DNA from: Bacillota bacterium
Lineage (GTDB): Bacteria; Bacillota; Clostridia; Acetivibrionales; DSM-1351
DNA: 63,538 bases
Assembly (NCBI GenBank): GCA_023391425.1
Contig: JAEWAX010000028.1
Span: forward strand, 1-63,538
Direction: 5' to 3'
Both the position numbers and the translations under genes were made by a program. Below are positions 52,256 through 59,886 of the stretch, one piece after another (the first letter of the stretch is position 1; every line of letters begins with the position of its first letter). The notes beneath the pieces are model-generated. The model saw only the letters and a list, made by a program, of their open reading frames with translations. It was not told the origin of the DNA and did not search any database.

Positions 52256-52888
52256 CTAAAATGCATATCCAATTACACTGAGTAGTAAAGCTAATATTAG
52301 AACGATAAGCTCAACTCTTGTTAACAGCATACGGCTTACTTTTTTGGTGTACTGATAATATTCATCTCCAAAGATAGGGATTAGTTGCTTTTTTTCTTCA
52401 AAGCCAGCATTTATGTATTGAACAATTACCACTATTAGTGCAAGTATCATTCCAATGAATGAACGTAGAGAAAGCATAAAGCCTGCCTGAAGAATGATGA
52501 ATGTTCCATACATGGGGTGTCTCACCTTTTTATAGTAGCCAGTTATCAGTAGTTTGTTGGGAATACCCTTTTCTTTATTTTTGGCATTGTGATTTTGCAT
52601 TGTTATTTCTGATAGTCTTATTGAGCCATAACAAGCTGCGATAAGTCCGTATATAAAGTATACCAAATCACTTTTTATTAATTTCACACTGCCAATATTT
52701 AACCATATTTTTAATTCATTCCAAGGCTCAAAATCCCCAATACAAGCGAAAATATATTTAAAAAGATAATATAGCAGAAGATACCCTGTGATTCCCCATA
52801 CAAGTGCAATCGCTTTATGTAAAAAACTACTGGACTGTAATTTTTCATAGTTCCTATCAAAATGAAATTTTTCTTCATATTTAAGCAT
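52256..52888 (-). CDS. Isoprenylcysteine carboxyl methyltransferase (ICMT)-like integral membrane protein
   Basis: 210 residues with about five membrane helices. The C-terminal conserved block KKVRHPMYGTFIILQAGFML ... FGDEYYQYTKKVSRML is the ICMT/phospholipid methyltransferase signature that binds SAM. GGAGG precedes the ATG. Bacterial members methylate unknown lipids or isoprenoid compounds. It stands alone between the TetR gene and a recombinase remnant. Confidence 0.82.
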   Translation of the reverse strand: MLKYEEKFHFDRNYEKLQSSSFLHKAIALVWGITGYLLLYYLFKYIFACIGDFEPWNELKIWLNIGSVKLIKSDLVYFIYGLIAACYGSIRLSEITMQNHNAKNKEKGIPNKLLITGYYKKVRHPMYGTFIILQAGFMLSLRSFIGMILALIVVIVQYINAGFEEKKQLIPIFGDEYYQYTKKVSRMLLTRVELIVLILALLLSVIGYAF

Positions 52889-53042
52889 AAGCTATCCTCC
52901 AAAACATTGTTCTTTCACCTTATAATATTATAAATTTCCAAATAAATCAAACTAGTCCTGTCGCATTTAATATCCACTTAAATTCTACGGTTACAATATT
53001 ATCAAAATGATAACCTTTTCAATCAGACTTCTAATCAATTAC

Positions 53043-53290
53043 TCATCTTATTCCTACCACCAAGTATTCCAAACCATCCTTATAAGTGAACCTTCTATTC
53101 CATTCTGAGAACACAGTAACCTTATCTACCAGTGTATGCCACAATCTCTTATCGAATTCATTAATCAATTCATCCTGCTCCCTTAGGGTATACAAAAGTT
53201 TTCAATCCTTTCAGGCCGTACCTTTATTTGCTGCATTTGTTTGCTTATTTCAATATGCACCACCCCACTGTCTATAAATATTAAATAACT
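53043..53290 (-). pseudogene. C-terminal remnant of a large serine recombinase
   Basis: Minus strand, 53186 to the TGA at 53043, reads LREQDELINEFDKRLWHTLV then DKVTVFSEWNRRFTYKDGLE. This is the EFDxxLW...VDKVTV...F-KDG ending of transposon/phage serine recombinases. Upstream, in another frame, codons give HIEISKQMQQIKVRPERIEN before a frameshift near 53187. The catalytic domain is absent. It is a scar of an integrated element. Confidence 0.72.
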
Positions 53291-53332
53291 AGGCACTAAA
53301 CTTTCCTAAACTTCATATAATAAAAGGAACAA

Positions 53333-53417
53333 GGACAATGGCGTCCAGTTTGTCGAAATATAGTTTGAAATATGAAGTAAAACTGTTGTTGACTCTGGAA
53401 TGCTAGCTGTCTTTTTT
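53333..53417 (+). promoter_or_regulatory. Attenuator upstream of asnB (hexaloop plus terminator)
   Basis: GGAC-AATGGC-GTCC (53333-53346) is an A1/G4 hexaloop hairpin. The same bases (GACA..GGC.TCCAG) pair with CTGGA..GC..TGTC at 53395-53411, followed by TTTTTT (53412-53417), forming a large terminator. The folds exclude each other. A TATAAT at 53316-53321 puts the start only a few bases before the hairpin. Confidence 0.72.
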
Positions 53418-53501
53418 AATTTAATAAATCTTATAAGTCAAATTAGTTTAAAGACATATGCTTAAATTTTAATTGACTTGTGAACTTTGGAGGAGTTTAA
53501 T

Positions 53502-55322
53502 ATGTGTTCTATTCTAGGATTAATCAATTTTAAAGATTCTACTCTTAGTTTTGCCCAGGAAGTTCTAACTGAAATGGGTGCAACTATGGCCCATAGGGGA
53601 CCCGACCAAAATGGTTATTTTAGAAACAACTATGTTTGCTTTTCGCATAACAGACTGGCAGTAATTGATGTAGAAAAAGGTTTACAGCCAATGACCGTTG
53701 TTTATCAAGGCAAAAGCTACACAATAATTTACAATGGTGAGATATACAATGCTGATGAGCTTCGAAAAGAGCTTGTTGTATATGGCGTAAATTTTAGCAC
53801 TCACTGCGATACCGAGGTTGTTTTATACTCCTATATCATTTGGGGTATGAACTGCTCAGAAAAGCTGAATGGAATCTACGCTTTTGCAGTATATGACGAT
53901 GGTAACAAGCAGGTGTACTTATCCAGAGATAGAATGGGTGTAAAACCTTTCTTTTATACAATTAAGGACAATACACTCATTTTTGCCTCTGAAGTTAAAG
54001 CTATTCTGAAGCATCCTCAAGTCAAGGCCGAGCTTGATAATGAAGGTATTTGGCAGTTGCTTTACTTGTCCCCTATGCGCCCTTCAAATAATGGAATTTT
54101 TAAAAACATATTAGAGATATCTCCCGGATTTCATGGAATATTTAATGAGAATGGACTAAAGCTATATAGATATTGGACCTTGAAGGCATACTATTTAGAG
54201 GATAGTGAGGATACAATTATAGAAAAAACCAGATATTATCTAACTGATGCTATAAAGCGTCAATTGGTATCTGACGTGCCTTTATGTACATTTCTATCTG
54301 GTGGTCTTGACTCATCTGTGGTTACAGCGGTTGCGAGGGCAGGCAAAGATACTTTATCTTCATACTCCTTTGAATATGAAGGAAACAAGAAGCATTTCGA
54401 ATCAACTAGCTTTCAACCCGAAAGTGATGATGAATATGCTACATGGTTGGCAGATTATCTAAAGACGGATCACACTGTTCTTACTGTAAGCCAGCAGAAA
54501 ATAGCAGACCTTTTGCAAGACTCAGTAAAGTATAGGGATTTACCAGGAATGGCTGATATCGACTCATCCTTGTTGTATTATTGTAACGAGGTTAGAAAAA
54601 GACACACTGTAGCTTTAAGTGGAGAATGCGCTGATGAGATTTTTGGTGGTTACCCTTGGTTCTACAAAGCAGATATGTTAAATCGTGACTTCTTCCCATG
54701 GATTCATGACCCAGATTCAAGAGTATTTTTATTTAATTCAGATTTTGCTAAACCAAGGCAGGGTTTTAATTTTGTTAAAGAAATGTATCTTGATAGTAAA
54801 AATGCATGTCCCTTAACAGGTTCTGAGCCTGATGCCATGCGAACCAGCAGAATTGCCACCTGGCTCTCAGTTAATTGGTTTATGACTTCACTTTTGGAAC
54901 GAAAAGATCGTATGTCTATGGCAAGCGGACTCGAGGTTAGAGTTCCCTTCTCCGACCACAGGATTTTGGAATATGTATATAATGTGCCTTGGAATATAAA
55001 ATTCAAAAATGGAGTTGAAAAGTCACTTCTTAGAGAGGCAATGAGTGACTATCTACCAGAGCAAATTTTATATAGAAAAAAGAGCCCTTATCCAAAAACA
55101 CATAACCCTGAGTATGAAGAAATAGTAACAAATATGTTTAATGAGGTTATGTCGGATACAAACTCCATATTAAAAGATATTCTGCACCCAGATATCCTAC
55201 CCTTCTTGAAGTCTTGCAGTAATATAACTTGGTACGGGCAGCTGATGGGGCGTCCGCAGCTTATAGCTTGGTTGATACAGCTGGATTATTGGTTTAAGGA
55301 ATATAAGGTTAGGATAGTCTAA
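53502..55322 (+). CDS. asnB: Asparagine synthase (glutamine-hydrolysing)
   Basis: About 606 residues. The N-terminal class II amidotransferase has Cys2 right after Met (MCSILGL), NNYVCFSHNRLAVIDV, YNGEIYNADELR and TEVVLYSY. The synthetase domain has the PP-loop LSGGLDSSVVTAVA (near 260) and SGECADEIFGGYPW. The ATG at 53502 exposes the nucleophile Cys and has GGAGGAG upstream, so the in-frame TTG 15 bases earlier is rejected. It supplies free asparagine and uses glutamine, fitting attenuator control. Confidence 0.95.
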   Translation: MCSILGLINFKDSTLSFAQEVLTEMGATMAHRGPDQNGYFRNNYVCFSHNRLAVIDVEKGLQPMTVVYQGKSYTIIYNGEIYNADELRKELVVYGVNFSTHCDTEVVLYSYIIWGMNCSEKLNGIYAFAVYDDGNKQVYLSRDRMGVKPFFYTIKDNTLIFASEVKAILKHPQVKAELDNEGIWQLLYLSPMRPSNNGIFKNILEISPGFHGIFNENGLKLYRYWTLKAYYLEDSEDTIIEKTRYYLTDAIKRQLVSDVPLCTFLSGGLDSSVVTAVARAGKDTLSSYSFEYEGNKKHFESTSFQPESDDEYATWLADYLKTDHTVLTVSQQKIADLLQDSVKYRDLPGMADIDSSLLYYCNEVRKRHTVALSGECADEIFGGYPWFYKADMLNRDFFPWIHDPDSRVFLFNSDFAKPRQGFNFVKEMYLDSKNACPLTGSEPDAMRTSRIATWLSVNWFMTSLLERKDRMSMASGLEVRVPFSDHRILEYVYNVPWNIKFKNGVEKSLLREAMSDYLPEQILYRKKSPYPKTHNPEYEEIVTNMFNEVMSDTNSILKDILHPDILPFLKSCSNITWYGQLMGRPQLIAWLIQLDYWFKEYKVRIV

Positions 55323-55329
55323 TAACTAA

Positions 55330-55385
55330 AAAGAGAGCCGGGCTTGTGTGTCACTCTTTGCTCAGCACAAGCCCGGCTTTCTTTT
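55330..55385 (+). terminator. Intrinsic terminator after asnB
   Basis: AAGAGAGCCGGGCTTGTG pairs with CACAAGCCCGGCTTTCTTTT, 8 bp after the stop. The remaining sequence to 55679 shows no clear gene or motif. Confidence 0.9.
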
Positions 55386-55679
55386 AACTGCCCTTGACTA
55401 CAATCGCCCATATTATATTTTCATTTAAAGTGCAGTATTTCGCTAAATTACGAACTATATCTCAAACAAATCAAGTTGCCTTTTATCCGGTTCATAATTC
55501 ATCCATAAAGTTCTATAAGTTCCTTGTCACCTCCACACTTAACCTCTTTCTGTCTATAGCTTCTTGGTTCTTTATATATACTCTTCCAGCTTCTTGTATA
55601 CATAATAATACCTATATGTAACCAAGAGTATTTGTTAATCATAGTATGTATTATAAATATTGTGTAAAGGAGAATTATA

Positions 55680-55928
55680 ATGCCCTACTATGATTACACC
55701 AACTATAATGATGACTACTCTGAGGAATCTGATTATGACTACTCTGGGCAATTTGATGATAGGCAACAACCTCCATTTCAAGGGCAACAAGGCTTTTTCG
55801 GTGGAGGAAGTTTTCAACAAGGATTTCGACAGGGATATCGTCAAGGATACCGACAAGGATACCGGGATGGACGTAGGTCTTGCCAAAACATTGGTTTTCC
55901 AGGATTCGGTCCTGGCCGTCCTTTTTAA
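55680..55928 (+). CDS. Small Tyr/Asp then Gly/Arg repeat protein
   Basis: 82 residues with AAAGGAG upstream. The first third is acidic and Tyr-rich (YYDYTNYNDDYSEESDYDYS). The middle is Gln/Gly/Phe-rich, and then come tandem QGYR units (GFRQGYRQGYRQGYRDGRR), ending with FPGFGPGRPF. There is no membrane segment. Composition resembles spore-coat or surface small proteins, but no family is recognised. The GGATA(C/T)CG repeat DNA supports recent in-frame unit expansion. Confidence 0.6.
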   Translation: MPYYDYTNYNDDYSEESDYDYSGQFDDRQQPPFQGQQGFFGGGSFQQGFRQGYRQGYRQGYRDGRRSCQNIGFPGFGPGRPF

Positions 55929-56133
55929 ACAGGTAGACACCTTATGCTTATTAATCCAGGGATAAAACCCTGGGTACATATGTCTCTCCCCTTGTTGGAG
56001 CACGGATTGGTATTTCTCTTAAACAGCCTAATTCTTTGGTCTTGTAATCTTCTATCAACATAATAAAATCTTTTTTATTGCATACTCTTTAACCTCATAA
56101 ATCAAAATTTTCCTTCGCAATCTTTTGCTATTT

Positions 56134-56877
56134 TTAATATTCACCGCCTAATTCAAGAATAACATTATCGTCTAGCTCACAAAGAGTGCCTGTCTTTTCT
56201 CTTGCATATGCCTCTTCCATAATAACCTTGGTTGCAGTTGCCCCAAAACGTGAGCCTCCACATTTTCTAACTACTAATGCAGCGTCTAGCGTTCTAACCC
56301 CTCCTGCTGCTTTAACACGTATCTTACTGCTAGTTGACTTCCTCATAATCTTAAGATTTGTTGGAGTTGCCCCCATTGGTGCATAGCCTGTAGATGTTTT
56401 CACAAAATCAGCTCCTGCTTTTTCACAAAGCATAGAGGCTAGCTCTACTTGCTCTGGTGTTAGGTAAGCTGTCTCTAGTATTACTTTAACTATTATGTTT
56501 TTATTATGAGCAACATCGCAAACTGCCTTTATATCATCTATTACATAATCATATTCTCCAGATAGAAATCTGCCGATATTCATAACCATATCCAGTTCCA
56601 ATGCTCCATCCTTAATTGCTTCCTTTGCTTCAAATACTTTTACACATGTCTTATTTGAGCCATGAGGAAAGCCAATGACAGTAGTAGTAATAACCTCACT
56701 GCCTTTAAGCTCTTTTTTTGCAAGTTCTACATCAGCTGGACGCACACATACAGTTGCGCAATTATACTGCATTGCTATCTTACAGCCCTCAATTATTGTT
56801 TCAGTTGTAAACGTAGGATTTAATAGTGAATGGTCAATCATTTTTGCAATTTGATTTGCAGTTAATATTTCTTTCAT
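56134..56877 (-). CDS. deoC: Deoxyribose-phosphate aldolase
   Basis: Cleaves 2-deoxyribose-5-phosphate to glyceraldehyde-3-phosphate and acetaldehyde. A 247-residue TIM barrel with IDHSLLNPT at the start, GFPHGSNKT, LELDMVMNIG (Asp), VKVILETAYL (Schiff-base-region Lys) and the catalytic FVKTSTGY near residue 170; AAGGVRTLDAAL closes the phosphate site. The promoter holds RpiR-type operators, so it is probably controlled by the regulator gene at 57247. Confidence 0.94.
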   Translation of the reverse strand: MKEILTANQIAKMIDHSLLNPTFTTETIIEGCKIAMQYNCATVCVRPADVELAKKELKGSEVITTTVIGFPHGSNKTCVKVFEAKEAIKDGALELDMVMNIGRFLSGEYDYVIDDIKAVCDVAHNKNIIVKVILETAYLTPEQVELASMLCEKAGADFVKTSTGYAPMGATPTNLKIMRKSTSSKIRVKAAGGVRTLDAALVVRKCGGSRFGATATKVIMEEAYAREKTGTLCELDDNVILELGGEY

Positions 56878-56945
56878 AATATACTTCCTTTCTACTAATT
56901 TTATTTTGAAACTTCTTATACGTTATTGATAAAGTTTATAATAGA

Positions 56946-56997
56946 ATTATATTGTATTTTTACTACATAGTCAATAGATTTTTGTATTAATAATACA
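56946..56997 (-). promoter_or_regulatory. deoC promoter with two RpiR-type operators
   Basis: Minus strand: TTGACT (56974-56969), 17-bp spacer, TATAAT (56951-56946). The spacer holds TGTAGTAAAAATACA (56967-56953), nearly the same as the operator in the rpiR promoter. A perfect palindrome TGTATTAATAATACA lies upstream (56983-56997). Confidence 0.75.
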
Positions 56998-57101
56998 CAT
57001 TGTCAATAAAATTTATCTAGTACACACCGCCATTGTAATTGCTTTATCATTTTAAAGAAATCTATATCCAAATTGTTGGATTTTGTACGGATTATTTTCA
57101 T

Positions 57102-57236
57102 AAAAAAAGGAATGCCGCAAAAACTATATCTAATACAATATAGTTCAAAGATTGCGTTTAAAATAGTACTTGCGTACCCCTAAACAATAAGTTCTTCTCG
57201 TATATTGTATTTAGTTTTGCAACAGTTCCTTTTTAT
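57102..57236. repeat. Long imperfect inverted repeat downstream of the rpiR-type gene
   Basis: GGAATGCCGCAAAAACTATA...ACAATAT (57109-57141) and ATATTGTATTTAGTTTTGCAACAGTTCC (57201-57229) are imperfectly inverse. Inside is a GTAC-TTGC-GTAC hairpin (57165-57176). On the minus strand the left arm ends in TTTTTTT, so it could serve as an elaborate terminator for the regulator gene, or be a small structured RNA or MITE. Confidence 0.5.
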
Positions 57237-57246
57237 TGTATTAATT

Positions 57247-58125
57247 CTAATAGACTTTATTGCTAACAAGCATATTAACCTTATCTAGACGTTTTGTTAA
57301 ATTATCATAGTCGCTAAGCAATATTCCCATATAAATTGCATCTACTAAGGCTAGTTGGGATATACGTGAAACCATAGTTTCACTGTAAAAAGTTGTTTCC
57401 ACATCTCCTGTACAAAATGAAATATCGGCATGTTGGGTTATATATGATGCTTTAAAATTAGTAAGAGCAACCGTAGCAGCTCCAGATATTTTTGCAATAC
57501 GCAATGCATCCACTGTATCCTTTGTTGAACCGGAATGTGATATTCCTATTGCTACGTCATCTTTAGTTAGATGGCAAGCCGAAATTTGTTGGAGATGATT
57601 GTCTGAAAATGCTCTACAATTCAAACCCAATCTCAGCAATTTATTCATCATATCATTAGCAATGCTACCTGAGTTTCCTACACCATATATATCAATTGTC
57701 TTAGCGTCTTTAATGAGTTGTACTGCCCTTTTATAATTATCCACATCCAATATTTTTAAAGTATCTTCTAATGCCTTTATTGTTTTACCCATCATCTTTG
57801 ATGGAATATCCTCTAAACGGTCATTTTGACTTATATGCAAGTCAACAAGCAGCGTATTGTCATCAGTGCTTTCACGCACATTATCTTTTACTATTGCAAG
57901 CTTAAAATCGCTGTATCCATTAAAGCCTATTGTTTTTACAAAACGCATTACTGTGGGATCGCTTACGGCTGCTGCTTGTGAAAACTGCGATAATGACATT
58001 GAAGAAACATCATTACTATTTTTAAGTACATAATCCGCTACCTTTTTTTCTGATGTTCTCAATGTATTATATAAACTTTTTATCTTAAAAACATATGAGT
58101 TTTCATATGTGCTTTCATGGTTCAT
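57247..58125 (-). CDS. MurR/RpiR-family sugar-phosphate-responsive regulator
   Basis: About 292 residues. The N-terminal RpiR helix-turn-helix (LRTSEKKVADYVLKNSNDVSSMSLSQFSQAAAVSDPTVMRFVKTIG, in parts) is followed by a SIS domain (DIYGVGNSGSIANDMMNKLLRLG, GISHSGSTKDTV). SIS domains bind phosphosugars. The ATG at 58125 has GGAGG eight bases upstream; a GTG three codons earlier is less likely. Shared operators place its own promoter and deoC under its control, so deoxyribose-5-phosphate or a related sugar is a plausible ligand (inference). Confidence 0.9.
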   Translation of the reverse strand: MNHESTYENSYVFKIKSLYNTLRTSEKKVADYVLKNSNDVSSMSLSQFSQAAAVSDPTVMRFVKTIGFNGYSDFKLAIVKDNVRESTDDNTLLVDLHISQNDRLEDIPSKMMGKTIKALEDTLKILDVDNYKRAVQLIKDAKTIDIYGVGNSGSIANDMMNKLLRLGLNCRAFSDNHLQQISACHLTKDDVAIGISHSGSTKDTVDALRIAKISGAATVALTNFKASYITQHADISFCTGDVETTFYSETMVSRISQLALVDAIYMGILLSDYDNLTKRLDKVNMLVSNKVY

Positions 58126-58148
58126 TTTTAACACCTCCGCATAGCTAC

Positions 58149-58177
58149 ATTATACTGTAGTAAAACTACAAAGACAA
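58149..58177 (-). promoter_or_regulatory. rpiR-type gene promoter with operator in the spacer
   Basis: Minus strand: TTGTCT (58177-58172), 17-bp spacer, TATAAT (58154-58149). The spacer contains TGTAGTTTTACTACA (58170-58156), an almost perfect palindrome shared with the deoC promoter. Confidence 0.78.
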
Positions 58178-58257
58178 TATTTAACTTTAGATAAAATATC
58201 ATCAACTAATTCTATCAAATTCTTAATCCTTTATGGGAATCTCTGCAAGACAAATTC

Positions 58258-58286
58258 TTGAAATTATTAATCAAAAATGATATACT
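58258..58286 (+). promoter_or_regulatory. Sigma-A type promoter before the Kef-type antiporter gene
   Basis: TTGAAA (58258-58263), 17-bp spacer, TATACT (58281-58286); predicted start near 58293, making a transcript of about 70 nt if the attenuator terminates. Confidence 0.65.
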
Positions 58287-58325
58287 TATCCTAGTGAGAT
58301 TTCTATTGACATTATGTTTTTTTGT

Positions 58326-58364
58326 CTTCCAATGAGGGAGGCCAATTTCTGGCTTCCCTTTTTT
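58326..58364 (+). promoter_or_regulatory. Attenuator upstream of the Kef-type antiporter gene (hexaloop plus terminator)
   Basis: CTTCC-AATGAG-GGAGG (58326-58341) is a five-pair hairpin with an A1/G4 hexaloop. It overlaps the terminator GGGAGGCCA (58336-58344) with TGGCTTCCC (58350-58358) and TTTTTT. It lies 110 bp before the antiporter start. Confidence 0.7.
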
Positions 58365-58475
58365 ATTATAGGAATTAATTTCACTTTTTGTGCTGTTTAG
58401 AGTAGTTCTATACCATTATTTTTGGCAAGATTTAAGAGAAAATATTATATAATCTATTAAGAAAAGGTGATTAAT

Positions 58476-59672
58476 TTGGAAAAAGTACTAATTGATGTTG
58501 CTCTTATTTTAATTTTTACTAAAATAGGCGGATTAATAAGTCGGAAATTCAAGATGCCAGAGGTTTTAGGTGCACTAATCGCTGGTGTAGTGCTTGGACC
58601 CGCGGTGCTCAAGCTGGTAGAATATACGGATAGTATAAAACTATTGTCTGAATTAGGTGTAGTACTTCTCATGTTTCTTGCAGGTCTTGAGACTAATGTG
58701 GATGAATTAAAAAGAGCAGGTAAAACTTCTTTTGTAATTGCTCTTATGGGCGTAATTGTTCCATTAATACTAGGTACGGCAGCTGCATACCTTTTTTTCA
58801 CAGACTTTTGGGAGAATCTATTTGTTGGTGTTATTCTCACCGCTACAAGTGTAAGTATTTCAGTTGAAACCCTAAATGAATTAGGTAAGCTAAATACAAG
58901 AGCCGGGGTAAATATTCTTGGTGCAGCTGTAATAGATGATGTGTTAGGCCTTATACTTATATCAATAGTACTTGCTATGTCACAGGCTCTTGGAAGTGGT
59001 GCTTCTGGTGCAGAGGCTGCAACCAGCTTAATTTATACTTTTGTTAAAATTATTATCTTTTGCATAATAGCAGTATTGATGATTGTGATTGTTCCTAAAT
59101 TTATAAATAAAGTTTCCTCAGATAACAGGCACAAGAGAGATTTACTTAGCTATAGTTTAGCATTAGCCTTCCTATTAGCATTTATATCTGAATACCTTGG
59201 TATTGCAGCAATTACAGGTGCATATATTTGTGGCTTAGCACTGTCGCAATTTATTCACAAGGAATATCTCGAAAAAAATGTAAAAGCTATTTCATCCGGC
59301 TTCTTATCCCTTATTTTTTTTGCAAGTGTAGGTATTGCCGCTGATATAAAAGGCTTTGATGTAAAAGTTCTTTTAATAACCCTGGTTATGTTCGTAATTG
59401 CAGTATTAGGTAAATTGGTTGGCTGTGGTGGCGCAGCAAGGCTCTTTAAAATGAGTAAATCCGAATCGATGCAAATAGGTGTAGGTATGGTTTCCAGGGG
59501 TGAGGTTGCAATAATAACTGCAAATATCGGAATGCAAAATCATATAATTTCTGAGGAAATATATATTCCAACATTAATTGTCGTCATACTAACAACAATA
59601 ATCACTCCCGCATTACTTAAAATAGTATTTAGCTCAAAGAGTCGTAAAAGCATTGAAGACTCTGTTTCTTAA
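58476..59672 (+). CDS. Kef/NhaP-type CPA2 monovalent cation:proton antiporter
   Basis: About 398 residues with roughly 12 membrane helices. Family marks are FKMPEVLGALIAGVVLGP near the N-terminus, LFLAGLETNVDELK-type FLAGLETN, the ion-site AVIDDVLGLI and the closing MVSRGEVAII. It has no TrkA-N/RCK domain, so it is the short CPA2 form. The TTG at 58476 is used with AAAGGTGAT upstream. Placed under a nitrogen-type attenuator, it may exchange ammonium or K+ for protons (inference). Confidence 0.87.
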   Translation: MEKVLIDVALILIFTKIGGLISRKFKMPEVLGALIAGVVLGPAVLKLVEYTDSIKLLSELGVVLLMFLAGLETNVDELKRAGKTSFVIALMGVIVPLILGTAAAYLFFTDFWENLFVGVILTATSVSISVETLNELGKLNTRAGVNILGAAVIDDVLGLILISIVLAMSQALGSGASGAEAATSLIYTFVKIIIFCIIAVLMIVIVPKFINKVSSDNRHKRDLLSYSLALAFLLAFISEYLGIAAITGAYICGLALSQFIHKEYLEKNVKAISSGFLSLIFFASVGIAADIKGFDVKVLLITLVMFVIAVLGKLVGCGGAARLFKMSKSESMQIGVGMVSRGEVAIITANIGMQNHIISEEIYIPTLIVVILTTIITPALLKIVFSSKSRKSIEDSVS

Positions 59673-59780
59673 CGATAAATAAAAAACCTACACCTTATAC
59701 CACGTGGCATCACTTCATCATAGTAAATGTTTACCTATATGTTTAATAATAATTATTCAAGTTTAACTTATATAACAAAT

Positions 59781-59827
59781 AAACTGACTCTATAATAATG
59801 TTCCAAAAAGCATTATAGAGTCAGTTT
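59781..59827 (+). terminator. Intrinsic terminator between the antiporter gene and amt2
   Basis: AAACTGACTCTATAAT pairs with ATTATAGAGTCAGTTT (16 bp) around a short loop. T/A-rich ends on both sides suit bidirectional use between two convergent genes. Confidence 0.8.
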
Positions 59828-59886
59828 CTAATTAAAATTCAGTATTAATTTGTATTGAGATTGTTTTTTTATTCTTGCTACCATTC

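Noticed and set aside
53086..53277. 63-codon plus-strand frame before asnB
   Set aside because: The minus strand encodes recognisable serine recombinase residues; this frame is antisense to that remnant.
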